DNA from: Accumulibacter sp.
GTDB taxonomy: Bacteria; Pseudomonadota; Gammaproteobacteria; Burkholderiales; Rhodocyclaceae
NCBI RefSeq assembly: GCF_023806625.1
Contig: NZ_JAMTDX010000108.1
Location: forward strand, 1-59,932
Length of the DNA stretch: 59,932 nt
Reading direction: 5' to 3'
Shown: positions 8,601 through 17,380 of the stretch, in pieces
How the letters are laid out: each line of letters opens with the position of its first letter
Position numbering within the stretch: the first letter of the stretch is position 1
Made by a program: the position numbers and the translations under genes
The notes under the pieces: generated by a model
Database searches by the model: none
What the model saw: only the letters and a program-made list of their open reading frames with translations
What the model was told of the DNA's origin: nothing

Positions 8601-9656
8601 TCAGCGCAGCGCGGCGTTGATCTTCTCGAGTGCCGCCGACCCGGGGCACAGTTCGGCGGCGCCGAGACGGTTCAGCGGCGCCTCGACGGTGTTCATCTGC
8701 GCGTGCAGGTCGCAGGCTTCGGGATCGACATAGAGCAGCCCGGTGACCAGTTCGCCGAGCCGCGCGTGCTCCTGGACGTAGGCCATCGCGCGGATCCGGT
8801 CGGTCGGGTCGTAGTCGGCGTGCAGCTTGCGCAGCCGGACGATCGAGCCGTCGTGCTGGCGCACCTCGATCAACTGGCCCTCGCCGTACTCGGCGGTGAT
8901 CTCGTCGCGCGGGGTCAGGAAGTCGAGGCGGTTGACCGCCTCGTTGTGCGCGCGGACGTAGTCGTAACTCTTGGTGCTGCCGGCATGGTTGTTGAAGGCG
9001 ATGCACGGCGAGAGGATGTCGATCACCGCGGCGCCCTGGTGGGCGATCGCCGCGCGGAGCAGCGGCACGAGCTGCGCCTTGTCGCCCGAGAAGCCGCGCG
9101 CGACGAAGGTCGCGCCCATGACCAGCGCGAGGCTGACCAGGTCGATCGGCGCGTCGGCGTTGACCTGCCCCTTCTTGGACTTCGATCCCTTGTCGGCGGT
9201 CGCCGAGAACTGGCCCTTGGTCAGGCCATAGACGCCGTTGTTCTCGACGAGATAGGTCATGTTGACGCCGCGGCGCATGACGTGGGCGAACTGGCCGAGG
9301 CCGATCGACGCCGAGTCGCCGTCGCCCGAGACGCCGAGGTAGATCAGCTCGCGGTTGGCCAGGTACGCGCCGGTGAGCACCGAGGGCATTCGCCCGTGCA
9401 CGGTGTTGAAGCCGTGCGAGTTGCCGAGGAAGTAGTCGGGCGTCTTCGACGAGCAGCCGATCCCCGAGAGCTTGGCGACGCGATGCGGCTCGACGTCGAG
9501 TTCCCAGCACGCCTGGATGATCGCCGCCGAGATCGAATCGTGGCCGCAGCCGGCGCAGAGCGTCGAGATCTTGCCTTCGTAGTCGCGGCGCGTATAGCCG
9601 ACGCGGTTCTTGGCCAGGGTCGGGTGGTGCAGTCGGGGTTTGGCGATGTAGGTCAT
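8601..9656 (-). CDS. korB: 2-oxoacid:acceptor oxidoreductase, beta (thiamine diphosphate) subunit
   Basis: The thiamine-diphosphate-binding subunit of a 2-oxoglutarate (or related 2-oxoacid) oxidoreductase. It has 351 residues. A cysteine motif (TLCAGCGHD) lies near the N terminus with a further conserved Cys (GIGCSS). The ThDP/Mg motif runs GDGDSASIG ... VENNGVYGLTKGQ. The start is 1 nt after the korA stop, so the two are probably translationally coupled. With korA and the flavoprotein upstream it forms a three-gene operon like the 2-oxoglutarate:NADP+ oxidoreductase of Azoarcus evansii (KorABC). Substrate specificity cannot be read directly from sequence. Confidence 0.92.
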   Translation of the reverse strand: MTYIAKPRLHHPTLAKNRVGYTRRDYEGKISTLCAGCGHDSISAAIIQACWELDVEPHRVAKLSGIGCSSKTPDYFLGNSHGFNTVHGRMPSVLTGAYLANRELIYLGVSGDGDSASIGLGQFAHVMRRGVNMTYLVENNGVYGLTKGQFSATADKGSKSKKGQVNADAPIDLVSLALVMGATFVARGFSGDKAQLVPLLRAAIAHQGAAVIDILSPCIAFNNHAGSTKSYDYVRAHNEAVNRLDFLTPRDEITAEYGEGQLIEVRQHDGSIVRLRKLHADYDPTDRIRAMAYVQEHARLGELVTGLLYVDPEACDLHAQMNTVEAPLNRLGAAELCPGSAALEKINAALR

Positions 9657-9657
9657 C

Positions 9658-11496
9658 TCAGGCGACCATGTCCTCTCTGAGCGGGCGCACGTTGAGCCGT
9701 GAGACGCGCTCGGCGATTTCCTGGGTGATGAAGCGGGCGGTGATCGGGGTGCCGTCGTAGTGGCGGATCGAAATCAGGCTCGCCGGGTTGACTCCGGCTT
9801 CATTGACCAGCATCGTCGCCAGTTGCCCGTCGCAGTTCTGCTCGAGCACGAAAACCTTCGAGTGCGCGGCGACGAACTCGGCGATCTCGTCCTGGAACGG
9901 GAACGCGCAGACGCGCAGCGCGTTGATGTAGATCCCCTGGTCGGCGAGTGCGTCGAGCGCCTCGTGCATCGCCGGGCTCGTCGACCCGTAGAAGATCGCC
10001 GCGAAGCGCGCCGGGTACCGTGCGGCGGTGAGCACCGGCAGCGGCACGAGCGACTTCGCCGTCTCGAATTTCTTCTTCAGGCGCTGCACGTTGTACACGT
10101 AGTCGGCGCCGGCTTCGGAGTACACGGCGTAGGCGTTCTTGGTCGTCCCGCGGGTGAAGTAGCCGCCTTTCGTCGGATGCGTACCCGGGTAGGTGCGATA
10201 GGGGATGCCGTCGCCGTCGACGTCGAGGTAGCGGCCGAAGTCGGCGCCGGAGTCGAGCGCCTCGCGGGTCATCACCTTGCCGCGGTCGTACTCGCGGCTG
10301 TCGTCCCAGGCGAAAGGCCGGCACAGCCGCTGGTTCATGCCGATGTCGAGGTCGGTCATCACGAACACCGGCGTCTGCAGGCGTTCGGCGAGGTCGAGCG
10401 CCTGCGCCGACATCTCGAAGCACTCGTAGGGATCCTCGGGGAACAGGAGGACATGCCGCGTGTCGCCGTGCGACGCGTAGGCGCAGGCGATCAGGTCGGC
10501 CTGCTGCGTGCGCGTCGGCATTCCCGTCGACGGCCCGCCGCGCTGGACGTTGATCAGCACCGCCGGGATCTCGGCGAAGTAGGCGAGCCCGATGAATTCG
10601 GACATCAGCGAGATCCCCGGCCCGGAGGTCGCGGTGAACGCTCGCGCGCCGTTCCAGCCGGCGCCGATGACCATGCCGATCGAGGCGAGTTCGTCCTCGG
10701 CCTGGACGATCGTGTAGCGTCGCGCGCCGGTCGCCGGGTCGATGCGCAGCTTCTGCGCGTAGCGCTCGAAGGCTTCGGCGACCGAAGACGACGGGGTGAT
10801 CGGATACCAGGCGCAGACCATCGCGCCGCCGTAGATGCAGCCGAGCGCCGCGGCGCTGTTGCCGTCGACGAAAATCCGCTCGCCGACGCGGTCGCGGCGT
10901 TCGACCTTCAGCGCGATCGGCTTGAGGTGCTCGCGCGCGTACTCGCGGCCGAGCGCCAGCGCCTGGATGTTCGAGTCGAGCAGCTTCTCCTTGCCGCGAA
11001 ACTGCTCGCCGAAGAGCTTCTCGATCTCCGCCGGATCGACGTCGAGCAGCCAGGCGAGCGCGCCGACGTAGATGATGTTCCTGAACAGCTGCCGTTCGCG
11101 CGCGTCGCTGTACGTCTCGTTGCAGATCTCGGTCAGCGGCATCGCCAGCAGGTGGATGTCGTCGCGGAACTTCGAGCGCGGCAGCGGCTTCGAGCTGTCG
11201 TAGAACAGGTAGCCACCGGGGTCGATCTCGCGGACGTCCTGGTCCCAGCTCTGCGGGTTCATCGCCACCATCAGGTCGACGCCGCCGCGCCGGCCGAGGT
11301 AGCCGTGCTCGGTGACGCGCACCTCGAACCAGGTCGGCAGCCCCTGGATGTTCGACGGAAAGATGTTCCGCGGCGAGACCGGAACGCCCATGCGCAGGAT
11401 CGCCCGGGCGAGGAGTTCGTTGGCCGACGCCGACCCCGAGCCGTTGATGTTCGCGAACTTGATGACGAAATCGTTGACTGCCTCGATCTTCTGCAT
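9658..11496 (-). CDS. korA: 2-oxoacid:acceptor oxidoreductase, fused gamma-alpha subunit
   Basis: A 612-residue subunit that joins the small gamma domain and the large alpha domain, the fused form usual for KorA. The gamma domain (about 1-190) contains INGSGSASANELLARAIL and GYLGRRGGVDLMVAMNP. The alpha domain (about 210-612) contains YPITPSSSVAEAFERY, QAEDELASIGMVIGA and TSGPGISLMSEFIGLAYFAE. It pairs with KorB to decarboxylate a 2-oxoacid with CoA. A GAGGAGG ribosome site precedes the ATG. It starts 13 nt after the upstream flavoprotein gene in the same operon. Confidence 0.92.
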   Translation of the reverse strand: MQKIEAVNDFVIKFANINGSGSASANELLARAILRMGVPVSPRNIFPSNIQGLPTWFEVRVTEHGYLGRRGGVDLMVAMNPQSWDQDVREIDPGGYLFYDSSKPLPRSKFRDDIHLLAMPLTEICNETYSDARERQLFRNIIYVGALAWLLDVDPAEIEKLFGEQFRGKEKLLDSNIQALALGREYAREHLKPIALKVERRDRVGERIFVDGNSAAALGCIYGGAMVCAWYPITPSSSVAEAFERYAQKLRIDPATGARRYTIVQAEDELASIGMVIGAGWNGARAFTATSGPGISLMSEFIGLAYFAEIPAVLINVQRGGPSTGMPTRTQQADLIACAYASHGDTRHVLLFPEDPYECFEMSAQALDLAERLQTPVFVMTDLDIGMNQRLCRPFAWDDSREYDRGKVMTREALDSGADFGRYLDVDGDGIPYRTYPGTHPTKGGYFTRGTTKNAYAVYSEAGADYVYNVQRLKKKFETAKSLVPLPVLTAARYPARFAAIFYGSTSPAMHEALDALADQGIYINALRVCAFPFQDEIAEFVAAHSKVFVLEQNCDGQLATMLVNEAGVNPASLISIRHYDGTPITARFITQEIAERVSRLNVRPLREDMVA

Positions 11497-11509
11497 GCGT
11501 CCTCCTCTC

Positions 11510-13351
11510 TCAGGCGGCGGCCTGCGCGGGCGTCGCGACGGCGTCGCGGCACGCCGGTCCGGCGTGGGTCATGACCAGCAGGAACTTCTGCATGTCCCAG
11601 GCGCCGGTCGGGCAGCGTTCGGCACAAAGGCCGCAGTGCAGGCAGACGTCCTCGTCCTTGACCATCACCCGGCCGGTCTTCAGCGTGTCCGAGACGTAGA
11701 GGTCCTGGCTCGTGTTCAGCGCCGGGGCGCGCAGGCGCGGGCGCAGTTCCTCTTCTTCGCCATTGCTCGTGAAGCTGATGCAGTCCATCGGGCAGATGTC
11801 CATGCACGCGTCGCACTCGATGCACAGCTTCCCGGCGAACACCGTCTGCACGTCGCAGTTCAGGCAGCGCTGCGCTTCCTTGAAGGCGAGCTGCGGGTCG
11901 AAACCGAGCTCGACCTCGACGCGGATGTTCTTCAGCGCGGCGTTGAGGTCGCGCAGCGGCACGCGCAGGCGGCGGTCGACCGAGACCGCGTTGTCGTAAC
12001 GCCAGGCGTGGATGCCCATCTTCTGCGAGACGAGACTCGTCGCCGGTGCCGGACGCGCGGCCATGTCCTCGCCGTTGAGCATCCGGTCGATCGACACGGC
12101 GGCCTCGTGGCCATGGGCGACTGCCCAGATGATGTTCTTCGGGCCGAACGCCGCGTCGCCGCCGAAGAAGACGTTGGGCAGCGTCGACTGCATCGTCCGC
12201 TCGTCGAGCTTGGGCAGCCCCCATTTGTCGAACTCGATGCCGAGATCGCGCTCGATCCACGGGAAGGCGTTCTCCTGGCCGACGGCGACGAGCACCTCGT
12301 CGCACGGGTAATGGATCGGCGGCTCGCCCGAGGGAACCAGCGTCCGCCGCCCGCGCTCGTCGTAGATCGAGCGGACCTTCTCGAAGGTCACCCCGGTGAG
12401 CCGGCCGCTGTTGTGCGTAAAAGCCTTGGGCACGAGGTTGTTGAGGATCGGGATGCCCTCGTGCATCGCGTCCTCCTTCTCCCACGCGCTGGCCTTCATC
12501 TGCTCGAAGGTCGAGCGGACGATGACCTTGACGTCCTGCCCACCGAGCCGCCGCGCCGAGCGGCAGCAGTCCATCGCCGTGTTGCCGCCCCCGAGGACGA
12601 TCACCCGCTTGCCGATCGACTTGACGTGCCCGAAGGCGACGTTGGCCAGCCAGTCGATACCCAGGTGGATCGACTTCGCGGCCTCCTTGCGGCCAGGGAT
12701 GTCGAGGTCCTGACCGCGCGGCGCGCCGCAGCCGACGAAGACCGCGTCGTAGCCCTCGGCGAGCAGTTCGCGCAGCGAGCGCACGTACTGTCCGCCGCGG
12801 AAGTCGACGCCGAGGTCGAGGATGTAACCCGTCTCCTCGTCGATGACCTGTTCGGGCAGACGGAACTTCGGGATCTGCGTGCGCATCATTCCGCCCGCGA
12901 GCCTGTCGCCGTCGTAGACGACCACTTCGTAGCCGAGCGGCGCGAGGTCGCGCGCGACGGTCAGCGATGCCGGCCCGGCGCCGACGCAGGCGATCCGCCG
13001 CCCGTTCTTCTGCGCCGCCGGCTTCGGCATCCGCCCGCGCACGTCCTGCTTGTAGTCGGCGGCGACGCGCTTCAGCCGGCAGATGGCCACCGGTTCCCTG
13101 CGCTCGCGCCCGTCGGGCGTCTCGTCCTCGACGCGGCTGCGCCGGCACGCCGGTTCGCACGGCCGGTCGCAGGTTCGCCCGAGGATCCCGGGGAAGACAT
13201 TCGACACCCAGTTGACCATGTACGCGTCGCTGTAGCGGCCGGCGGCGATCAGGCGGATGTACTCGGGAACGGGCGTGTGCGCCGGACACGCCCACTGGCA
13301 GTCGACGACCTTGTGGAAGTAGTCGGGCGCGCCGATATCGGTGGGCTTCAA
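11510..13351 (-). CDS. korC: FAD/NAD(P) iron-sulfur oxidoreductase subunit associated with KorAB
   Basis: A 613-residue flavoprotein of the glutamate-synthase small-subunit type. Order: an N-terminal 4Fe-4S domain (CQWACPAHTPVPEYI, then GRTCDRPCEPACRR), an FAD domain (CVGAGPASLTVARDLAPLGY), an NAD(P) domain (VIVLGGGNTAMDCCRSARR), and two C-terminal 4Fe-4S clusters (CIECDACMDICP and CLHCGLCAERCP). It probably moves electrons between KorAB and NADP(H), as proposed for KorC of Azoarcus evansii. I chose the TTG at 13351 because AAAGGAG lies about 9 nt upstream; residues upstream of it in the open frame look non-coding. It is first in the korC-korA-korB operon. Confidence 0.85.
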   Translation of the reverse strand: MKPTDIGAPDYFHKVVDCQWACPAHTPVPEYIRLIAAGRYSDAYMVNWVSNVFPGILGRTCDRPCEPACRRSRVEDETPDGRERREPVAICRLKRVAADYKQDVRGRMPKPAAQKNGRRIACVGAGPASLTVARDLAPLGYEVVVYDGDRLAGGMMRTQIPKFRLPEQVIDEETGYILDLGVDFRGGQYVRSLRELLAEGYDAVFVGCGAPRGQDLDIPGRKEAAKSIHLGIDWLANVAFGHVKSIGKRVIVLGGGNTAMDCCRSARRLGGQDVKVIVRSTFEQMKASAWEKEDAMHEGIPILNNLVPKAFTHNSGRLTGVTFEKVRSIYDERGRRTLVPSGEPPIHYPCDEVLVAVGQENAFPWIERDLGIEFDKWGLPKLDERTMQSTLPNVFFGGDAAFGPKNIIWAVAHGHEAAVSIDRMLNGEDMAARPAPATSLVSQKMGIHAWRYDNAVSVDRRLRVPLRDLNAALKNIRVEVELGFDPQLAFKEAQRCLNCDVQTVFAGKLCIECDACMDICPMDCISFTSNGEEEELRPRLRAPALNTSQDLYVSDTLKTGRVMVKDEDVCLHCGLCAERCPTGAWDMQKFLLVMTHAGPACRDAVATPAQAAA

Positions 13352-13566
13352 GACGAAGGTCTCCTTTCTTCGTAACGAGTCCGGGGCGCGGGCGCTGTCC
13401 CCAGGAGTACGGCATACTAGCGCGCGATCGGCGGGGTGAGAAGATCCGCGGCGTATTCTTCCGACATGCGCCGCCGAGTTTGCCGGCGGCGGCTGCGCTT
13501 CGTGCGTGTCCATCGGCTGAGGGGCGGTGTAAGATCGCGTCTTCTTCGCCGTGGGAGTCCCGACCG

Positions 13567-14013
13567 ATGATCGCCCGGTTGCTCGTTCCGCTGTTCGCCC
13601 TGTTGTTCGCCGCTGCGCTGCGCGCCGAAGTCGTCGACATCGGCAACGCCGAACTGGCGCGCCTGCTCGCCGCCGGAGTTCCCCTCGTCGATATCCGCAC
13701 CGAAGCCGAATGGAAGCAGACCGGCGTCGTCCCCGGAAGCCGGCTGATCACGCTTTTCGACGAACGCGGACGAGCCGATGCGCCGGCCTGGTTGCAGAAG
13801 ATGGGCGGCGTCGCCCCGGCGAATCAGCCGGTGATCGTCATCTGCCGCAGCGGCAACCGGACGCGCGCGGCAAGCCGGATCCTCGCCGAGCAGGGCGACT
13901 ATCAGAAGGTCTACAACGTCAGCGAAGGGATTCGCGGTTGGGCCGGCGAAGGCCGTCCAATGACGCCGGCGCCGGCCGCCGTGGCCAGCTGCCCACCCGG
14001 GGCCAGCTGCTGA
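13567..14013 (+). CDS. Periplasmic rhodanese-like protein
   Basis: A 148-residue single-domain rhodanese with a Sec signal (RLLVPLFALLFAAALRAE). The active-site loop is CRSGNRTR with the catalytic Cys at 93. VDIRTEAEW and the end motif NVSEGIRGWAGEGRPM are also typical. It would act on sulfane sulfur in the periplasm; the physiological substrate is unknown. GGGAG precedes the ATG. It is divergent from the kor operon and ends 1 nt from the convergent macrodomain gene. Confidence 0.88.
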   Translation: MIARLLVPLFALLFAAALRAEVVDIGNAELARLLAAGVPLVDIRTEAEWKQTGVVPGSRLITLFDERGRADAPAWLQKMGGVAPANQPVIVICRSGNRTRAASRILAEQGDYQKVYNVSEGIRGWAGEGRPMTPAPAAVASCPPGASC

Positions 14014-14014
14014 A

Positions 14015-14533
14015 TCAGTCCGCGGACCCGGCGAGCAGCGTCTCGTAGACGCGCAGATCGCCGGCCGAGAAGCAGCAGAAGATCACTTCGCGCAGCGTCT
14101 GCGAGTCGGCCGTCGCCGATCGAACGGCGGAAATCGCGACTCGCGCGGCTTCTTCCACAGGATAGCCGAAGATTCCCGTGCTGATGCCCGGAAAGGCCAG
14201 AGTCGAAACGCCGTGCGCCTCGGCGAGCGCGATCGAGTTGCGGTAGCACGCGGCCAGGAGTTCGGCCTCGCCACTGCCGCCGCCGCGCCAGACCGGCCCG
14301 ACGGCGTGGATCACGTAGCGCGCGGGCAGGCGATAGCCTTTCGTCAGGCGCGCGCCGCCGGTCGGACAACCGCCGAGAAGGCGACATTCGCGGAGCAGCT
14401 CCGGCCCGGCCGCGCGGTGGATCGCCCCATCGACCCCACCACCGCCGAGCAGCGACGAGTTCGCCGCATTGACGATCGCCTCGACAGCCAGAGTCGTGAT
14501 GTCGGCACGCATCACGCGTAACGCAGTCGGCAA
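14015..14533 (-). CDS. Macrodomain protein, O-acetyl-ADP-ribose deacetylase type
   Basis: A 172-residue stand-alone macrodomain of the YmdB/MacroD class that removes ADP-ribose-linked acyl groups or ADP-ribose from proteins. Binding-loop motifs are [23 protein letters not shown] in part (loop 1, with Asn-Ala-Ala-Asn and the Gly run) and [12 protein letters not shown] (loop 2). I prefer the TTG at 14533 because AAGGAGG is 6 nt upstream; a TTG two codons earlier abuts that site. It is convergent with the rhodanese gene. Its upstream side is filled with GGGGACAGACC repeats. Confidence 0.88.
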   Translation of the reverse strand: MPTALRVMRADITTLAVEAIVNAANSSLLGGGGVDGAIHRAAGPELLRECRLLGGCPTGGARLTKGYRLPARYVIHAVGPVWRGGGSGEAELLAACYRNSIALAEAHGVSTLAFPGISTGIFGYPVEEAARVAISAVRSATADSQTLREVIFCCFSAGDLRVYETLLAGSAD

Positions 14534-14573
14534 CGGCAACCTCCTTCAAAGAAGAGGAGAAAAGAGAAAAGGA

Positions 14574-14643
14574 GAAAATGGGGACAGACCACGTTTTTTG
14601 CGTTCTTTCGCCCGGGGAAAATGGGGACAGACCACGTTTTTTT
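14574..14643. repeat. Two direct copies of the GGGGACAGACC repeat
   Basis: Two 26-27-bp direct copies (14574-14599 and 14617-14643) of a unit with the core ATGGGGACAGACCACG followed by T-runs, separated by 17 bp (GCGTTCTTTCGCCCGGG). The separating sequence recurs after the copy at 15583. These differ from the galU-side hairpins at a few bases (ACCACG for ACCCC). They lie between the macrodomain gene and mntA. Confidence 0.8.
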
Positions 14644-14725
14644 AAAATTGACCGTGCCTGCAACGGGCATCTATACTCGGCTCGGTTTCCTCCCGCCGAT
14701 GCTCGTCCTCCTCCTGCCTCCTACG

Positions 14726-15124
14726 ATGCCGCCAGCTGCACTGATCGAGTCTTTGCGCCGGTTCTTCGCCAGCCGGTATGGAGAGGTCGTATGTGTCTAT
14801 CTCTTCGGCAGCCAGGCTCGCGGCACGGCTGCGGCGAGCAGCGACGTCGACGTCGGTGTCCTCTACGCCGCCGATCCTCCGGAGACTCTGGCCGGGATGG
14901 GCCTCGACCTGGCCGCGGACCTCGAGGCAGCGATCGGCCACCGCGTCGATCTCGTCGTCCTCAACCGTGCCCCGGTCGATCTGATCCATCGCGTCCTGCG
15001 CGACGGCGTGCTGGTCTGCGAACGAGATCGTTCGCAGCGAATCCGTTTTGAGGTGCGCGCGCGCAACGAGTATTTCGACCTCCTGCCTTACCTGCGGCAG
15101 TACCGGCAGCCAACGGGGGGCTGA
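14726..15124 (+). CDS. mntA: MntA-type nucleotidyltransferase antitoxin
   Basis: A 132-residue minimal nucleotidyltransferase. The active-site motif GSx10DxD is intact (Gly28-Ser29, Asp40, Asp42 in FGSQARGTAAASSDVD). MntA proteins neutralise HepT toxins by adding AMP groups to a tyrosine in the toxin's H-x-Y motif. The hepT gene starts 5 nt after this stop. The ATG at 14726 is chosen because the domain begins there; an in-frame ATG at 14699 is possible and neither has a clear ribosome site. The pair is flanked on both sides by GGGGACAGACC repeats. Confidence 0.82.
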   Translation: MPPAALIESLRRFFASRYGEVVCVYLFGSQARGTAAASSDVDVGVLYAADPPETLAGMGLDLAADLEAAIGHRVDLVVLNRAPVDLIHRVLRDGVLVCERDRSQRIRFEVRARNEYFDLLPYLRQYRQPTGG

Positions 15125-15128
15125 TCGA

Positions 15129-15560
15129 GTGACCGACACCGAACTCCTCGAAAAGAAGCTCGCCTTCATCGAGACCTGTGTCCGCGAACTGCGCGATCTC
15201 TGTCAGCCGGAACGCATCGTGGTGGACATCCGCGAGGAGCGCTTCGCCGCGCACACGCTCCAGATCGCCATCCAGGCCGCGCAGGATGTCGCCTCGCACA
15301 TCGTATCCGCCAGCCGTCTCGGGGAACCGGAGAGCAACCGCGACCTGTTCGCGTTGCTCTGCGCGCATGGCTGGCTCAAACCGGAACTGTCGATCGTCAT
15401 CCAGCGCATGATCGGCTTCCGGAACGTCGTCGTCCATGGTTACCAGCATCTGAAGCCGGCAATCGTCGCGGAACTGGTAACCGATCGCCTCACTGACCTG
15501 CTCGCGTTTGTCGCGGCTATTCGCTCGCGATTGAAAGAAACCCCTTCCGCTGGACGCTGA
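15129..15560 (+). CDS. hepT: HepT-type RNase toxin
   Basis: A 143-residue helical protein of the HepT (HEPN) family, the toxin half of the MntA/HepT system. The catalytic R-x4-H-x-Y motif is intact as RNVVVHGY (Arg98, His103, Tyr105). It would cleave RNA unless modified by MntA. The start is a GTG at 15129 just after the mntA stop, so expression is coupled and the antitoxin is made first. A GGGGACAGACC repeat begins 22 nt after the stop. Confidence 0.85.
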   Translation: MTDTELLEKKLAFIETCVRELRDLCQPERIVVDIREERFAAHTLQIAIQAAQDVASHIVSASRLGEPESNRDLFALLCAHGWLKPELSIVIQRMIGFRNVVVHGYQHLKPAIVAELVTDRLTDLLAFVAAIRSRLKETPSAGR

Positions 15561-15582
15561 CCGCCAGTCACTTGGGAAAAAT

Positions 15583-15706
15583 GGGAAAAATGGGGACAGA
15601 CCACGGTTTTTGCGTTCTTTCGCCCTGTCTCGTCGTGTCGACTCGTGCTTGACGGCGGACATGAAGGAAAGCGCAGCCAGGAAAACGTGGTCTGTCCCCT
15701 TTTTTT
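15583..15706. repeat. Inverted pair of GGGGACAGACC repeats
   Basis: One copy runs forward (15583-15626, with the GCGTTCTTTCGCCC extension seen after the copy at 14574) and one reversed (15681-15706, core CGTGGTCTGTCCCC plus a T-run). About 55 bp separates them. The reversed copy overlaps the TAA stop codon of the next minus-strand gene. With 14574-14643 these bracket mntA/hepT. Confidence 0.78.
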
Positions 15707-17165
15707 AGGCGGAGAGGTTCAGCTCGATTTCCCGCTCGGCGCTCCGCGCGACGGGTGTTCCTGAATCGCTGACGGTGCACTTCAGCGTCAGTTCGGCGAC
15801 CGCCGTCGGCGTGCCGCTGATCCGCCCGGTCGCTGGATCGAGCGCCAGACCTGCGGGCAGGTTCGGGGTGATCGACCAGGTTCGCGCTCCTTCGCCACCC
15901 TCGGCTTCGAGCTGAGCCGAGTATTCGCTACCGACGACTCCATCCGGCAGGCTCGCGGTGCTGATCGCCAGGGGAGCGACGGTGACTTCGATCTCGATCT
16001 CCTGGCTCGCCGACGGGCTACCCGGCGACCCGGTATCGGTCACCGTGAACTTGAGCGTCGCCTTCGTGGCAGCCGTCGGTGTGCCGCCGATCTGCCCGCT
16101 GGCCGGGTCGAGCGTCAGTCCCGAGGGCAGGGCAGGGGTCACCGCCCACTGCAGCGAGCTGCTGCCGCCGTCGGCTTTGAGCTCCGCGACGTACGGGACG
16201 CCGACGGTCGCCGGGTCGAGGCTGGTCGTGGTGATCCTCAGCGAAACCATCTTGCCGCCGCGATCGTCCTGCGGCTTGAACCAGGCCTGGAAGATCTCGC
16301 GCAGCTTCAGGAAGGCGACGTCCGAAAACGCGCCGGAAAGCGCGGTGATCGCGCAGATGCCGAAGAGGTTGGCGGATTGCAGATCGCTGCCGCCGCCGGC
16401 CAGGAAGCCGCCGCGAATGACCAGGTACATCAGGAAGGCCAGCCCGGCGCCTTCGATCGGCTGAATCCAGTAGTAGAGGTCCCACGACGCGTAGAGCGTC
16501 CGCTGGCCACGGTAGTCGGCCATAGACTTGAGCGCATAGACGCACGAGCCGAAGCAGCCCGAGAGAAGGACGAGCAGCAGCAGGCGCAACTCGTTGCCGA
16601 TCGACCAGGGCCCCCAGCCGAACAGGCTGACCGAGTTCTGCGGCTGAACGACGTCGAGGTAGTCCGAGCCGAAGTCGCCGGCCTTCGTCGATGCCGTGAC
16701 GACGATCGTCCCGCCCGAAGAGACATCGCCACGGTTGAGTTCGACCCGAAGGTGCTGCTGGTCGAGAAGCTGACCTGGACGGCTCGCGCCGTTGAGCTTG
16801 ATCAGCGTGTCAGCGGGGAAGTTGCAGCCGACGAGCAGAACCGGCGCGGGAACGGTTCCGACGGCCACGCGGCTCGGATGGAGCCCGGCCAATTGCGGGG
16901 ATTCCCCCTTGCACGCGGGCTTCGGCCTCGGTTCGGGCGTGAGCTGCGCTTCGGCGGACCAGAGTACGGCGATCGCCACGCAGCTGGCGATCGAGAGAAC
17001 GCCGAGGTAGAGGGCGATGACCAGCCGGGTCGAGGTCGACATCCTTTCCTGGCCGGAGTCGCGGCCCAAAGGGTACTTCCGGGCCAGGATGACCATGAAG
17101 AAGACCAGCGCGAGCAGCGCGAAAAGGATGACGACGACCATCCCGAATTCGATAATCAGGTTCAT
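15705..17165 (-). CDS. Multi-pass membrane protein with IPT-like and two He_PIG Ig-like domains
   Basis: A 486-residue protein of unknown function. Hydrophobic segments lie near residues 5-27, 45-70, 193-214, 236-257 and 265-283. An IPT/TIG-like stretch (LAGLHPSRVAVGTVPAPVLLVGC is its start, interrupted here by no gap) spans about 95-175 between the second and third. Two He_PIG-type Ig domains fill 308-486, each with the LPSGLTLDPASGQIGGTPT-type pattern. A GGGAG site precedes the ATG. It lies 215 bp downstream of the giant gene on the same strand and shares IPT and He_PIG modules with it, so it may be a membrane partner. That link is inference only. Confidence 0.75.
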   Translation of the reverse strand: MNLIIEFGMVVVILFALLALVFFMVILARKYPLGRDSGQERMSTSTRLVIALYLGVLSIASCVAIAVLWSAEAQLTPEPRPKPACKGESPQLAGLHPSRVAVGTVPAPVLLVGCNFPADTLIKLNGASRPGQLLDQQHLRVELNRGDVSSGGTIVVTASTKAGDFGSDYLDVVQPQNSVSLFGWGPWSIGNELRLLLLVLLSGCFGSCVYALKSMADYRGQRTLYASWDLYYWIQPIEGAGLAFLMYLVIRGGFLAGGGSDLQSANLFGICAITALSGAFSDVAFLKLREIFQAWFKPQDDRGGKMVSLRITTTSLDPATVGVPYVAELKADGGSSSLQWAVTPALPSGLTLDPASGQIGGTPTAATKATLKFTVTDTGSPGSPSASQEIEIEVTVAPLAISTASLPDGVVGSEYSAQLEAEGGEGARTWSITPNLPAGLALDPATGRISGTPTAVAELTLKCTVSDSGTPVARSAEREIELNLSA

Positions 17166-17380
17166 CAGACGCTCCCGATGATTCGCCTGACGGCGGCGTC
17201 ACGCGGCTTGCGCCGCTCCCGCCCAGGCCCGTGGTGTTGACTGCCACGAGGATAACGCGCGGGTTCCGGCTTGTCGAGGACGCTCGCCGGACGTTGCCGC
17301 TGCCGCGTGACCGCGTGAAACACGGGCGCGGGCGAGCGCGATGACCACGCGCGGCTGCACGAGGGTGGCCGGGCGCGTCT

